Shown: positions 14,085 to 24,951 of the stretch, one piece after another
How positions within the stretch are numbered: position 1 is the stretch's first letter
Layout of the letters: the number at the start of each line of letters is the position of its first letter
DNA from: Ahaetulla prasina
Lineage: Eukaryota > Chordata > Lepidosauria > Squamata > Colubridae
Length of the DNA: 64,000 bases
Direction: 5' to 3'
Assembly (NCBI RefSeq): GCF_028640845.1
Contig: NC_080546.1
Coordinates: 33,309,520-33,373,519 of the forward strand
Notes under the pieces: model-generated
Told to the model about the DNA's origin: nothing
The model's input: the letters and a program-made list of their open reading frames with translations, nothing else
Database searches by the model: none
Program-made: the position numbers and the translations under genes

Positions 14085-14145
14085 AGGGTGGGTGTGGCCT
14101 GTGCATGACGCATCCGTCCCGCAGGCCACCAGTTTGACACCCCTG
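14085..14145 (+). mobile_element. hAT-like element, 3' end fragment
   Basis: The block ends GGCCACCAGTTTGACACCCC plus TG, matching the right terminus of the family whose left end is CAGGGGTGTCAAACTC (see 23986-24359). The left part is missing. Confidence 0.5.
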
Positions 14146-14685
14146 TTGTATACAATAATATTTAAAGTTCAATTTGAAAAAGACACTTTGTTTGCTACTT
14201 TTTTAAAAAGCTGTGTCTTTTCCCAGGGCAGACATGTGGAGGGCAGACATATGATCATGGAAAAAATGACACAGCTGTTTTACAGTTTTTTGGAAAATAA
14301 ATTTTCATCTTCATGATTTTATTTCTCTTTTTATTGGGGCTTTTTTTCTTCTCAAATCTGGTGATTGAGAAGCTTAGCAATTTTAATACACAGATACCTG
14401 GAAACGTTTTAATGATGACTTGCTGTAGATGTTGGATTTAGATTTTTTCCCCTCTCCATTTAATTTTTAATGTGAAATCAAGGTATTCCTTAAAAATATA
14501 GTTTCCATAGCCTGTGAAAAATTACTGCATTAGTATTCATTTGCAGCTGCTGATGCTTCTTGCTTCTTTTAACGGGGTCTCTACTATTCCTGCACTTTCT
14601 TATCTTTCCAATCTTCTTTGCCTTTCCCTTTTTCTCTCGTGGTTGGGATCTTGTTTTCCCCACTCAACAGTATCTCCTTCTCCAG

Positions 14686-14863
14686 AGTCCATTGATGTTC
14701 ACAGACCAAGCTCAACAGGATGTCATCATGGTCCTAAAATTTCCATCCAACTCTCCTGTAACACATGTAGCAGCCAATACTCAGCCTGGTTTGGCAAATT
14801 CTGCCGTGATTACTGTTACCGTCAACCGACTATTTGCTGTGAACAAATGGCACAATCTTCCTG
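14686..14863 (+). CDS. NBEA: NBEA exon: start of WD40 region
   Basis: This 178-nt exon follows the acceptor CTTCTCCAG and ends at CCTG|GTGAGT. It enters in phase 0 and leaves after one base of a codon. The peptide starts SPLMFTDQAQQDVIMVLKF and continues through SNSPVTHVAANTQPG to NRLFAVNKWHNLP. This is the segment linking BEACH to the first propeller strands and is among the most conserved parts of the family. FTDQAQQ and NKWHNLP point to NBEA and away from LRBA, which as I recall has FKDQMQQ and NRWHNTV. Confidence 0.95.
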
Positions 14864-14887
14864 GTGAGTATAGAAATACTGATTACA

Positions 14888-15463
14888 TACCGTATTTTTT
14901 GGAGTATAAGATGCACCGGAGTATAAGACACAGCTTAGTTTTTGGGGAGGAAAATGGGGGGAGGGGAAATCTGCCTACCAGGTATTCATCTGTCTAGCGC
15001 CCTTAGTCTGGTCAGCTTCAGCACATTAGTTTGCTGGTTTTTCTTCCCTGCTTGGGGATAAAAAACAGCTTCTAAAGCACAACTGATCTTTGGAGAGAAG
15101 TAATGAGCAAAGCAGGCAACCAGGAAGATTGTTTCACTTGCTAGCGCCTCATTAGGGCTGAAAAAAAAAACTTCACAGCTGAGAGAGGGAGGGAGCAGGC
15201 AAAGCACTTCACTTGCTAGGCTCTTAAGGCTGAAAAAAAGCTTCACAGCTGAGAGTGGAAGATTGCTTCACTGAAAAAAAACTTCTAAAGCACAGCTAAG
15301 AGTCGGAGGGACAAGGCAAAGCACAGATCGCTTCACTGGCTAGCGCTTCATTAAGGTTGAAAAAAGCTTCGAAAAAGCTACATTCGGAGTACAAGACCCA
15401 CCCAAATTTTCAGCCTCTTTTAGGAGAGAAAAAAGTGTGTCTTATACTCTGAAAAATATGGTA
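14888..15463. mobile_element. TIR element with TATTTTTTGGAGTATAAGA ends
   Basis: The left end reads TACCGTATTTTTTGGAGTA and the right end, in reverse complement, TACCATATTTTTCAGAGTA; both continue into TAAGA. Between them are imperfect internal repeats built from CTAGCGCTTCATTAAGG and AAAGCTTCACAGCTGAGAG. It is a non-autonomous DNA element of about 576 bp. Superfamily not assigned. A second copy starts at 35229. Confidence 0.65.
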
Positions 15464-15550
15464 ATTAGCAAATTGAGGTAAGGTGCAAAAGGGCTAGTAC
15501 TTTCCGTAGTAGATTTAAGAAGTATAAGCATAGTTATATTAGTGTTATAA

Positions 15551-15908
15551 GGGACACAGTGGCTCAGGGGCTAGAACGTTGAGCTTGTAGATCGAAATGT
15601 CGGCAGCTCAGCGGTTCGAATCCCTAGTGCTGCCGTGTAACAGGGTGAGCTCCCATTACTTGTCCCAGCTTCTGCCAACCTAGCAGTTTCGAAAGCACGT
15701 AAAAATGCAAGTAGAAAAAATAGGGACCACCTTGGTGGGAAGGTAACAGTGTTCCATGTGCCTTTGGCGTTGAGTCATGCCAGCCACATGACCACAGAGA
15801 TGTCTTCAGACAGCGCTGGCTCTTCGGCTTTGAAATGGAGATGAGCACTGCCCCCTAGAGTCAGCAACGACTAGTACGTATGTGCGAGGGGAACCTTTAC
15901 CTTTACCT
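15551..15908 (+). mobile_element. Sauria-like tRNA-derived SINE
   Basis: A 358-bp element starts GGGACACAGTGGCTCAGGGG, with a tRNA A-box region, and has a B box GGTTCGAATCC at 15613-15623. It ends in ACCTTTACCTTTACC, the simple tail typical of Sauria SINEs of squamates. It is not a functional tRNA because it lacks a cloverleaf and continues as SINE body. Confidence 0.75.
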
Positions 15909-17777
15909 ATATTAGTGTAATGAAGCTTTTAATCATTTCAGAAATACCATGCACTAAACTATGCAAACTATATGTAATAATACATTATAAGAATCTCATT
16001 CTTTGAACCTGATTCTTTGGCATCAAGTTATACCAAGTACCTGAGCAATATAAGCAATAAGTTTTACAATTTCTAACAAGATGGTAGTTTCCTATTATTA
16101 TTACTAGAAAATCTGGAAACAAAACTGTAGGCAGAGTTGAAATGTGAAATCTTGATTGGTTATTTTCAAAAATCATGTAAAAATATCTATCAGCTTTGGG
16201 TTATCCTTGGTTTGCTGTGTCAGTTTAAATTTGAGTAGTGGAAACAAATATATAAAATATATATCATTTTAGGGCTATTACATGTGACTCCGTGTAATTT
16301 TCCAAATGTCCTTTGTCTATCTGCTTTTTACATCAAGGTTTTCCACTAGTCTAGGAATAATTGTAATTGAATACAAATGTTCATGTATTGGTTGGTAAAT
16401 TGGTTGAAATGCTATTCCTGATAGGTGAACAACTTTATTCCAAATTTAGTCTGAACTGTCAGGGAGTGGATAACGTCTGCTTGTCAGTTGGCAGGATATT
16501 GGAGAAAAACAGCTTATCTTTTGTGGTTGCTTTTACATTTGAGCCAAATAGCACCGGTAAATAGTAAATGCATCCTATATTTCTGTTTTCAATTATTCCC
16601 ATGTCCCTATTAACCCTTTTGTGCTTCACGAAAGCATCCTCCTATCAAATCCTTTGTCCCCATCTTTTCCTTGCTGCTTTTGATTTTTGAATTTCATCAA
16701 ATTTCTGTGAAAAAAAATCCAGCGTCCACTGTTTTATTACCACCAGCTATTTCAATGTCCTTTCTGGTCTCTTAGCCTTTTTATTCTTGTTTAAAATATT
16801 GTTTGTTATTTTACTATATAATTCCTATTGCCAATTTTTAAAAAAAATGAAAAATACAGAAATAATCATATTTCACTTGACACAGGTAAGTAAAACTGTA
16901 TACATTTCATTCTGTTGATTTAACAGTATTTAACTGCTGAGTACAGTAGAACATCTATCCTTACAGAAAAAAAGCTTACATTGCTTATTATCATTTTACT
17001 GAATAATAGACTTCTAAATTCCACATGAACTATGTAATCATTCCAACAAAGCTAGTTTTATAATAAGCATATGCTTTTCAATGTGCCTGTGAAAAGGTGG
17101 GATATTGGGCGTATGGTTTTTCTTACGCTAGTTTCTATTATTGCAAAGTTTCATTGATATTTTGAGAAAAATGTTCTGAGAATAATTATTTTGCATTTTA
17201 GCTTTAGAAAAAAAAGAATATTTTGAATACAAAAATTGTTCATACATTTTTATTAAACAAAACTAAGTTATAAATGAGATTTTCCTCTGTTTACGCCACT
17301 TTTAAATGATAATATACCCCTTTGTATTATACGATCTAAAAATCTCCTTCTTATATAAAACAATTAGTTTTTATGAATATTGCATTTGTGTTATCCTATT
17401 CAAAGGTGGTTTTTTTGTTCCCTTAAAGAAAGGAGATGAGATCCATGATAGTTAGCAAGTGGCTGTCACATTTTGTTATCAGCATTCTTTACCATTTGTT
17501 TTCTTTTTTGCAATATGAGAAGCTGCCAGTTAACCATCTGCTATAGTTTATGGCCCAAATCTCTGGTGATGGCATACACTGAGAACAGAAATAAGATGAA
17601 ATATATGTATAAACAAACCTTTAAAAAAACTTGAAATTTTGGCTGATGGAATTTAATAAATGGGAGAAAATCCAATTCTTAAAAAGACAGTATCACATAA
17701 TTCTTGATTTATATGATTTTTGTGTGATTTTAGTACCTAAAATAGCACTATTTCTAAGCATTTTCTCATTCTTTTAG

Positions 17778-17840
17778 CTCATCAAGGTGCTGTACAAGAC
17801 CAGCCATACCAGCTGCCAGTGGAAATCGATCCTCTCATAG
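17778..17840 (+). CDS. NBEA: NBEA short exon in WD40 region (21 residues)
   Basis: This 63-nt exon follows the acceptor TTCTTTTAG. It completes a split alanine codon and encodes AHQGAVQDQPYQLPVEIDPL plus I. It ends ATAG|GTCTGT, a donor with a poor match beyond GT. Both junctions fall after the first base of a codon, so skipping the exon would keep the reading frame and delete 21 residues. The QLPVEIDPLI ending matches NBEA. LRBA carries a different segment here, so this exon is paralogue-diagnostic. A large conserved-looking intronic block begins about 50 bp downstream. Confidence 0.93.
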   Translation, partial: LIKVLYKTSHTSCQWKSILS

Positions 17841-17884
17841 GTCTGTCACTTCCTTCTCTCTTTGCGATTCATTAAGCTCTGTAT

Positions 17885-18420
17885 GGTGGCCCTGAAGTGT
17901 AGATTACGGTTGTTTTTCACTTGCTGGTTGCTGGGAATGGAATTTTCCTGATAAACCATTTGCATGCAAATTGGAATGCAATGAGCTGTGGCTATGCTGG
18001 TATTTCATCAACTCCCCCTCATTGGTTTGCCTAATTTGAACAGGCCTAGGACGTGTGTCAATGAAAATTAATATGGATGCCGTAATAATGTGTGATTGAG
18101 AATGCGCATGAAGTACTGTCAGGATAATATTGGGCCTTTTCATCACTCAGACTTGTTGATGAGCAAGAGCAAGGCATGTTATGATGAATTGGTGCACCAG
18201 TAATGTGATGGAGCTCTTTGCTGAGGAAATTTTCATAATAACAGTAGGGTTCTTAGCGGCGCTGTGTTGTGAAAAATAAAACTCTGGTGCCAGAATTTTA
18301 TAATTACAGGAGATCAATCCTTTTTTCCACAGGCCTGCTGTTCAGGCTGATGGAATTAATGTGTAATTGCAGAGCAGATCCAGAGTTGAAATAAATGGCT
18401 CAGTCATTTTGAGGTTAGGG
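17885..18420. promoter_or_regulatory. Candidate conserved non-coding block with palindromic octamer
   Basis: A repeat-free block just after a short coding exon. At 17958-17971 it holds ATTTGCATGCAAAT, two inverted POU octamers sharing AT. It also has several TAATTA/TTAAT homeobox-like cores. Conservation is inferred. Confidence 0.35.
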
Positions 18421-18970
18421 TATTAGTACTTTTTTACTAAGTATGGTTAATTTCAGGATCAGAACCAGGGAAGCAGGAAGATGGTTTCTCAGCTAGATTA
18501 AATCTTGTAACATATTTGATTCACAAATATTATAGTGCTGTTGCTTAAATCACAAAGAAAAAAAATGCACTAGATGATTTGTGAACATTTATTTTTAGGC
18601 ATCAGTAAATTTCATCTAATATATTCTGTAATGTATTTATCACAACCCTTGGGAAGTATCAGTAGATATTTATCAGATGAACTGATAAACATTTTATATT
18701 CAATGTTTAAAGCATAGGACTGTTATTCTACTCAACCCTTAACATGGATGCCTGCAAGATTTATTCTTTCAGTGAGCAAAATACAGGATGTAATTTTACT
18801 TTGGAAATGTAGTACAATAACATACCTATGCCTTTTTCTTTTATGTTTAGTCTACATTAATATTTAGAATACAATTGATAAATTGGATCCTAAGATTATC
18901 TCCCTTTGATAGAGGGAGGGAATCATGAAATGCAAAGTTAGTGTTATTCATATTAGTGCCTAATATGTAG

Positions 18971-19054
18971 GGATTCCTGCCTGGGCAGGGGGTTGGACTA
19001 GAAGGCCTCCAAGGTCCCTTCCAATTCTGTTGTTGTTATTATTATTATTATTAT
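18971..19054 (+). mobile_element. CR1 3' end fragment with TTA repeat tail
   Basis: GGGGGTTGGACTAGAAGGCC then TCCAAGGTCCCTTCCAATTC is the standard CR1 3' terminus. It runs into GTTGTTGTTATTATTATTA as a tail. Confidence 0.7.
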
Positions 19055-19270
19055 ACCTATTGAATAAATGGCACTTAAATGCTAAATCTAGGTGCAATCT
19101 GAAAAAGATATTACCCTAAACATGTTAAGAACTGTTGCATGTGTAACTATTGATAATATTAAAGTTATAGCTAGAAATTATATCTGGAGTTAACACTTAA
19201 GCAGATAGTTTTAGGATGTTTATTAATATTGCAAATTTCTGCAAATGATCTGCAATACTATTTTGAAATA

Positions 19271-19495
19271 CAGGCAGTCCTCAACTTATGACCCAGTCAC
19301 TTAGTGACTGTTCGAAGTAATACGGACTCCCGCCCCAAACATACTTATGACCCAGTTCTGATGGCCAGTGCCCTCTGTGGTCATATGATCATATTTCAGG
19401 CAGTCAGCAACTAGCCCACATTTTCAGTTGCTTGTAGTGTCCGGCAGTCACATAACAATTTATGATGCTTTGCTGAAAATGCCTAGGTTCACCTA
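19271..19495 (+). mobile_element. TIR-family DNA element, truncated
   Basis: Starts CAGGCAGTCCTCAACTTATG and contains GTCATATGATCATATTTCAG and GGCAGTCACATAACAATTTA, as in the copies at 22343 and 56000. The right end is missing or decayed. Confidence 0.6.
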
Positions 19496-19709
19496 ATAAA
19501 TGAAATATAGATGAAATCTCATCTGAAGTTATATTTTAGATCAGTCCTATACCCAATTTCCATACCATATTTATTATATTTATCTATACCGTGTTTAATA
19601 TATCTTACGATTATTTTATATATGCAGTGTTGCTGCAGTATATAGACCACAGGTTTCCCTCTTCAAATAAAGCTCCTAGTGATCTACAATCTCTATAATG
19701 GATTAAATC

Positions 19710-19846
19710 CAGTGGTGGGATTCAGCCAGTTCGCACCACTTCGGAAGAACCGGTTGTTAACTTTCTGAGCAGTTTTGCAAACTGGTTGTTGGAAGAAATC
19801 ATTAGGGCAGAGAACCAGTTGTTAAATTACTTGAATCCTACCACTG
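19710..19846. mobile_element. hAT-type MITE with perfect 8-bp target duplication
   Basis: A 137-bp element with terminal inverted repeats: left CAGTGGTGGGATTCAG, right (reverse complement) CAGTGGTAGGATTCAA. ATTAAATC flanks it directly on both sides (19702-19709 and 19847-19854). An 8-bp duplication is the mark of hAT transposition. No coding capacity. Confidence 0.85.
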
Positions 19847-20594
19847 ATTAAATCATTAAGTGTTATATAACAGATAATCCTCAAGGTATAACCCTAATTC
19901 CTTAGGGTCGTAAATAAAAATTATCACAAAATGAATCGGACTCATTTTTACGTCATTTTTTTTACCATAAATGTTAAGCAAATCGATCAAGAAAGAGAAA
20001 ATTGAGTTTGCTGTTTTCTTCGGGTTGTTAAATGATCTCCATAAGTGGAAGCAGTATGCTCCATACCATATTTGGGTAGACCAGGTTGCCCAGATAGACC
20101 AGTCTCACTGGGGAAAAAAACACTTGATCTTTACAATTGTTAAGTGAACCAGTGGCTGAAACTAATAAGAAAGCATTTCCACAGGAAAAAGAGAAAATTG
20201 GCAGAGGGGGGAAAATGGCCTTTGCTCTAGTGGTGAGTTATTTTAAAGCACTAGAACATTCACTGCTGGAATTGAAAGCAGTGCATAGAAGCTGTCTTTT
20301 AATTAAAAACAAAAACAGGTGATCTCAAAAGCACACGAAAATTAACACAGTAAAATGAATGCAAAGTAACTTGCTGAAAGCAATCTCAAAACACTTGCAA
20401 ACAAACACAGTACAGTAGAATACAAAGGAATTTTACAGTACTGAATCTGCTTTCTATAGACATTTATTGTACTAGTATTTGTGCAAACAATTCCAAGGCA
20501 AATACATACAAGTACAATCATGAAGAAAAAAAAACCTTTATATTTGAAAAGTTCTAACAGACAAGTACAGCAATTTGTAAAATCCTTACAAATA

Positions 20595-21765
20595 CAGATA
20601 ATCCCCTGGTTACAAGTGTTCCCTTAGCGAATGTTCAAAGTTACATGATAAGCACCCCCTAACGTTTATGAACAAATCCCGAAATTATGCATGTTGCAGC
20701 ACCACGGCAGTTTTCATGCTTACAAACCACTGTAAAGGCTATGCAACATTCATCCTGCCTATTCACACATACACACACCCCGGCCAGGTCTTTGCAGTCA
20801 CTCTGCCTGTGGAGACTCACTTACTTTGCGAAGATCTCCTCTCTGTCACGGTTTCTTTGCCTACTTTGTTGCTTCAGGCTTTCAGTGCATTTGTAGAGAA
20901 CAGAGGCCTAACATACCGTGAGATCAGTAGCGTGAGAACTCGTTATCTCACACTTTAGGCCTTTATTCTCTGCAAATTGAGGAAGTTTGAAAACGGAGGG
21001 AAGGCTTCAGTTCTTCAGGTCTTTCCTTTTCTGTTTCCTTGCCGAAGCCTGCAGGGAGGTTACATCCCTGTAGACTTTAGCAACCCTTTGCAAAAAGCCT
21101 TTGTTGGCACCAGCAAAGCTATGTTCCTACTGACCAAGGCTTTTTGCAAATGGCTGCTGAATCCTACAGGGATGCAATCCTCAAGCGTTTCGGTGGTGAG
21201 AAAGGAGCCTGGAAGTGTGCACATGGGCCCCTGCCTCCTTTTTTATAGCCAAACTTAGCCTTCCTCAAGCAGTTCAGTGGAGGGAAAGGAGATGTAGAAG
21301 GGCGCGCGTGGGTCTCTGTGCCTCCTTTTTCATTGCTGAAGCCTCCCTCAAGTGGTTCAGTGGCAAGAAAGGAAGCCCAGAATGGTGCATGCAGCAAAGA
21401 AGAGCAGGGAAAGAAACAGGATAGAGAGGAGACAGATCATCAGACAAGCGAGCCAGCACAGCAGGATGAGGGGCAGCAGTTGTGGGGACCCCAGGAGAGG
21501 GAAAATGAGGTATCTGTAGGTCAGGGGAGACCTAAAGTGGTATGAAGCAGGTGGCCTGTTCCATCACTAGGGCCCCCCTATGGCTTTCCCTACACCAAGA
21601 TACTTCATGTGCACTTAACGAGCCACACATTCAATTAGCGAGTGCATGGGCGAAAGGAGGGACTGATCACATTCAAAGTACGAGATGTTATAAATATACT
21701 TTGGTGGTGCATTTGTAACTTCAAATGGCCTTTAAGCAGCTATTTATACCTCGAGGACTACCCAT
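20595..21765. mobile_element. 1.17-kb non-autonomous TIR element with internal repeats
   Basis: Ends CAGATAATCCCCTGG (left) and, in reverse complement, TGGGTAGTCCTCGAGG (right) are related to the ends of the 22343 and 56000 elements. Inside, 21186-21390 carries about three imperfect repeats of roughly 84 bp beginning TTCGGTGGTGAGAAAGGAG, TTCAGTGGAGGGAAAGGAG and TTCAGTGGCAAGAAAGGAA. ORFs at 20668-21545 overlap in several frames and look incidental. Confidence 0.6.
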
Positions 21766-22086
21766 ACTTTGTCAAGTTTAAGCTCTATTAATTTATATTT
21801 ACTATAATTGTAGTATATCTAATTTGTTTTGCCAGCCAAACTTGCACTAAAAATGAATTTTAGCATATCCCTAATTTTGAGAGAGATAGTTAGAGCCTTT
21901 CTTGATTTATTTCTTGAAATAATCTGAGCACTCTGTATTAAAATTGGGCAAAAAGAAATGGAAATAAAATCTCCCAAGAATCAGATTCTTATTGATTTAA
22001 GATTGTTTGGCAAGAAATTAAAACTTATTTTGCAGTTGGAATAAACTATTATTTCTCTCTTGTCTTTTCATTTTCTCCTCTTTTAG

Positions 22087-22242
22087 CTAGCAATACAGGT
22101 ATGCACAGAAGGCAAATCACAGATCTTTTGGACCAAAGCATTCAAGTCCATTCCCAGTGCTTTGTTATCACTTCAGATAATCGCTACATCCTGGTCTGTG
22201 GTTTTTGGGATAAAAGTTTTCGCGTGTATTCTACTGATACAG
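22087..22242 (+). CDS. NBEA: NBEA exon: WD40 blade with WDKSFRVYS
   Basis: This 156-nt exon starts after TCCTCTTTTAG and ends ACAG|GTGAAT, both in phase 1. It encodes ASNTGMHRRQITDLLDQS, then VHSQCFVITSDNRYILVCG and FWDKSFRVYSTDTG. The stretch from CFVITSDNRYI to FRVYS is a canonical WD40 blade (strand, turn, then the WD-like FWDKSFRVY). SNTGMHRRQ is NBEA-like; LRBA has NNSGVNKRQ. Predicted to act at Golgi-derived vesicles and the submembrane compartment, as known for neurobeachin. Confidence 0.96.
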
Positions 22243-22342
22243 GTGAATTAATGTAATACATTAATTTTTTTCTGAAACTGTTTAATTAAACTGTTAAAAC
22301 TTTGTTTTTGCACAATTTTTACAAAGCAGCAAAACTGACTAC

Positions 22343-22752
22343 CTGTAGTCCTTGACTTAAATTGGTCACTAAGCAACCATGCAAAGTTCTGAGGATTCCA
22401 TAAAATATACTTATTACCCAGTTCCAATGTTCCTATAGCTGGTCCCCACTGCAGTCATGTGACTGCATTTTGGTCACTCGGTAACGAGCCCACCTATACA
22501 GCCATTTGCAGTATCCGGTACTCACATGATTGTGATTTTAGCTGAAAACCAGTGTTTACTTCTGTTTCTAGCAAAAGTCACCATACAGTGGGTTCACTTA
22601 ATGAGCACAATGCTTGTTTAATGACTATGGTGGCCACTTAATGACTGCCATAAAAAGTCATAAAATGAGGCCAGTCATACTATGACCTGATTTACAACCA
22701 TCACAATTTACAACTATAATTGCCAGGCTCAATTGCAATTGAGGATTAACTA
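22343..22752 (+). mobile_element. TIR-family DNA element
   Basis: Starts CTGTAGTCCTTGACTTAAAT and ends with the inverted AATTGAGGATTAACTA. Internal GTCATGTGACTGCATTTTGG, GGTCACTCGGTAACGAG and TTAATGACTATGGTGG are shared with the copies at 19271, 28338 and 56000. Confidence 0.65.
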
Positions 22753-23985
22753 TATTAATTAATTTTGTTTTTAACATTTAAAAAAGAAGGAATATCAAAT
22801 TTTATATCCTTGCTGTAAAGTGTAAGCACTTGACTTTTCCAAAACATCTCTGTAACTTTACGTCAATGATATTTTACCTCATAGGAAACAAAAATACACC
22901 CACTGTCTCCTTCTACCAGCCTATTATTTTCTACCCTCAAGATATCAAATATTGCTTTTTGCTAACATTTCGACACTGGTTGAGACATTGTCTGCCATAC
23001 AATGGTACCTTTACTCCTTTCTTTTTGCATTATTCTGAAAGTTCATTAGTAGTGCCAAATGGAATGTTTAGATAAATCGTAGGGAGCATTGGCTTTGCAG
23101 GACAAGAGAAGATTTGACTGGTTGAAGAAGGTCAAGTTTGGCTTTTACCTTGGGTTCCCAAAGCAAACTCTACCTTCCATTTATTTTACACTTTCTGTCC
23201 TCTTTAAAATACATAATTGCAATGTATTCCTGATGTTTTTCTTCTTGTATTCCATAGTACAAAATAGTAACATGAATGGAAGAACACAATGTAGAATAGA
23301 TTAAGTTGAAACTATTGTAATGTTATTTAGATTGTTATAATGACATGCACCCCTTTTTATAAAATAAAACACATCTGTGAAGATCTAATATAGAGATAAT
23401 AGATACACACAAAAATCTACCACCTCCATAGAGAATAAGAATAATATTTGGAAATAAATATTAAAAATATACATTGTGCTAAATAATATAAAACTGTAGT
23501 TTCATCTCTGGCATAATATAAAATATTAAAACACAGTATTAAAATTTTAAATATGATAAAACATACTATTTAAAAAGATAAGGTTAGAGGGGAAAGGATA
23601 GATTTTGATAGTCCATGAAGTTCATATAAAGGAATCTTGCTATAAGATACCTAATAGATGTAATTAGTAGATGGTCCATGGATTATAGCAAGAATATACA
23701 CCAGAGTGTGGTGTCACTGTATAAAAGACCAACTCATGTATAAAAAATAAATGACTCACTTGGCCAGTCTTGGAACATATAAGCAGTATGTTAATTCAGC
23801 AAGCATCTTGATATCAAGTTAGGAGTTTGTGTATCACAAGTTGTGTAAACTTCTCCGTGGTCAGTACCTATTTCATAGCTAATGCATTGTTTCAACAATA
23901 TGTAGTTACTTTTCTCTACTTAGTAAACTTGTCCCAAACTACACCCGCTAAAGCTTCTGGGCTAAATTCAAGGAAAGATCTATAC

Positions 23986-24359
23986 CAGGGGTGTCAAACT
24001 CAATTTCATTGAGGGGTGCATCAGCGTTGTGTTGACCTCGGGAGGGGTGGGAAGACATGGCCAGGGTGGGCATGGCCAACTTGATGTCACTTGTGTCAGG
24101 GGCATCTGTGGGGGCCCAAGCGCTCTGCCAGAGAAAATGTGCTCCCAAGCTCCAGTTTTCAGCTGTGACAGCCTCCTGCAATCCTCTGCCAGTGAAAACG
24201 GATCTCAGGAGGGCCACATGCATTTCACCCGAACTCCATTTTCACTGGCAGAGGCACCACATGCCAGTCCTTTGCTGTTTCCAGGGCGGCCCCGCGGGCC
24301 CATATCTAAGCACCCAGAGGGCCAGATCCTGCCCCTGGGCCTTGAGTTTGACAACTCTG
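23986..24359 (+). mobile_element. hAT-like element, 374 bp
   Basis: Left end CAGGGGTGTCAAACTCAATT, right end CTTGAGTTTGACAACTCTG; these are inverted repeats. Flanks ATCTATAC and GTCTATAG agree at 6 of 8 positions, consistent with an old 8-bp hAT target duplication. The interior is GC-rich. The small ORFs on both strands are incidental. Confidence 0.75.
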
Positions 24360-24910
24360 GTCTATAGAGAGAAGGTAATGATCCATATCTCATAATTACC
24401 AGTATTTAGACTGTCCCTGTCCATGAATGGGTATAGTTAGTATACCATACTATACAAACGGTAATTGAATAAATAAATACAATTCCTGCATTCTGGAGCT
24501 ATTCACTCACAAATGTTTGTTCAATCTTCACAAAATGTATACTGATGGTTGTTGTCCATATCAACCATTGTGGAATCCACGTACTGAATCTCAACAATAG
24601 GTTTAGGCTGGCTCTTTACCTTTCTCAGTTACAGATCCATCTCTATATTTTCCATCTGCTTGATATCTTGGATATCTGCATCAAAGTCCCACATTCTTTT
24701 TTCTTATTGCTGCAGTCATTTAGTTTTCTTAATTTTTACATCTGGCTTCAGCTTTTCTTCTTCAGAACAAGGCTATTAAGTTGCAATGTATGACTCATAA
24801 TTTAATTCATTACATCACTGGTATTACCCCACCTTAATTAGGCCGATAGTAGAGAACATAGCTATGGTATAGTTTTTCAGATTACAGATAAGATCCGTAC
24901 AGTTTGCGCG

Positions 24911-24911
24911 C

Positions 24912-24950
<39 letters not shown>
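24911..24950. repeat. (CT)n-(CA)n microsatellite
   Basis: A perfect CT run passes directly into a CA run. Confidence 0.95.

Positions 24951-24951
<1 letters not shown>

Larger units (their letters stand above)
10665..14685 (+). other. NBEA intron: contents
   Basis: AT-rich intron of 4.0 kb. 11690-12010 looks like a conserved non-coding block. 12650-12778 is a MIR-like SINE, 13244-13300 a probable hAT-like fragment, and 14085-14145 a hAT 3' end fragment. The rest is unremarkable. Confidence 0.8.
14864..17777 (+). other. NBEA intron: contents
   Basis: Intron of 2.9 kb. It holds a TIR element at 14888-15463 and a Sauria-like SINE at 15551-15908. From 15909 to 17777 I see only AT-rich sequence. 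Confidence 0.8.
17841..22086 (+). other. NBEA intron: contents
   Basis: Intron of 4.2 kb. A conserved-looking block (17885-18420) lies at the 5' end. It is followed by a CR1 3' fragment (18971-19054), a TIR-family copy (19271-19495), a hAT MITE with target duplication (19710-19846), a further TIR-family start at 19869, and a 1.17-kb TIR element (20595-21765). Confidence 0.8.

Noticed and set aside
15551..15630. A tRNA gene
   Set aside because: A and B boxes are present, but the sequence continues as a 358-bp SINE and lacks a proper cloverleaf.
21164..21545. Overlapping ORFs on both strands
   Set aside because: They arise from the internal repeats of the TIR element at 20595-21765.
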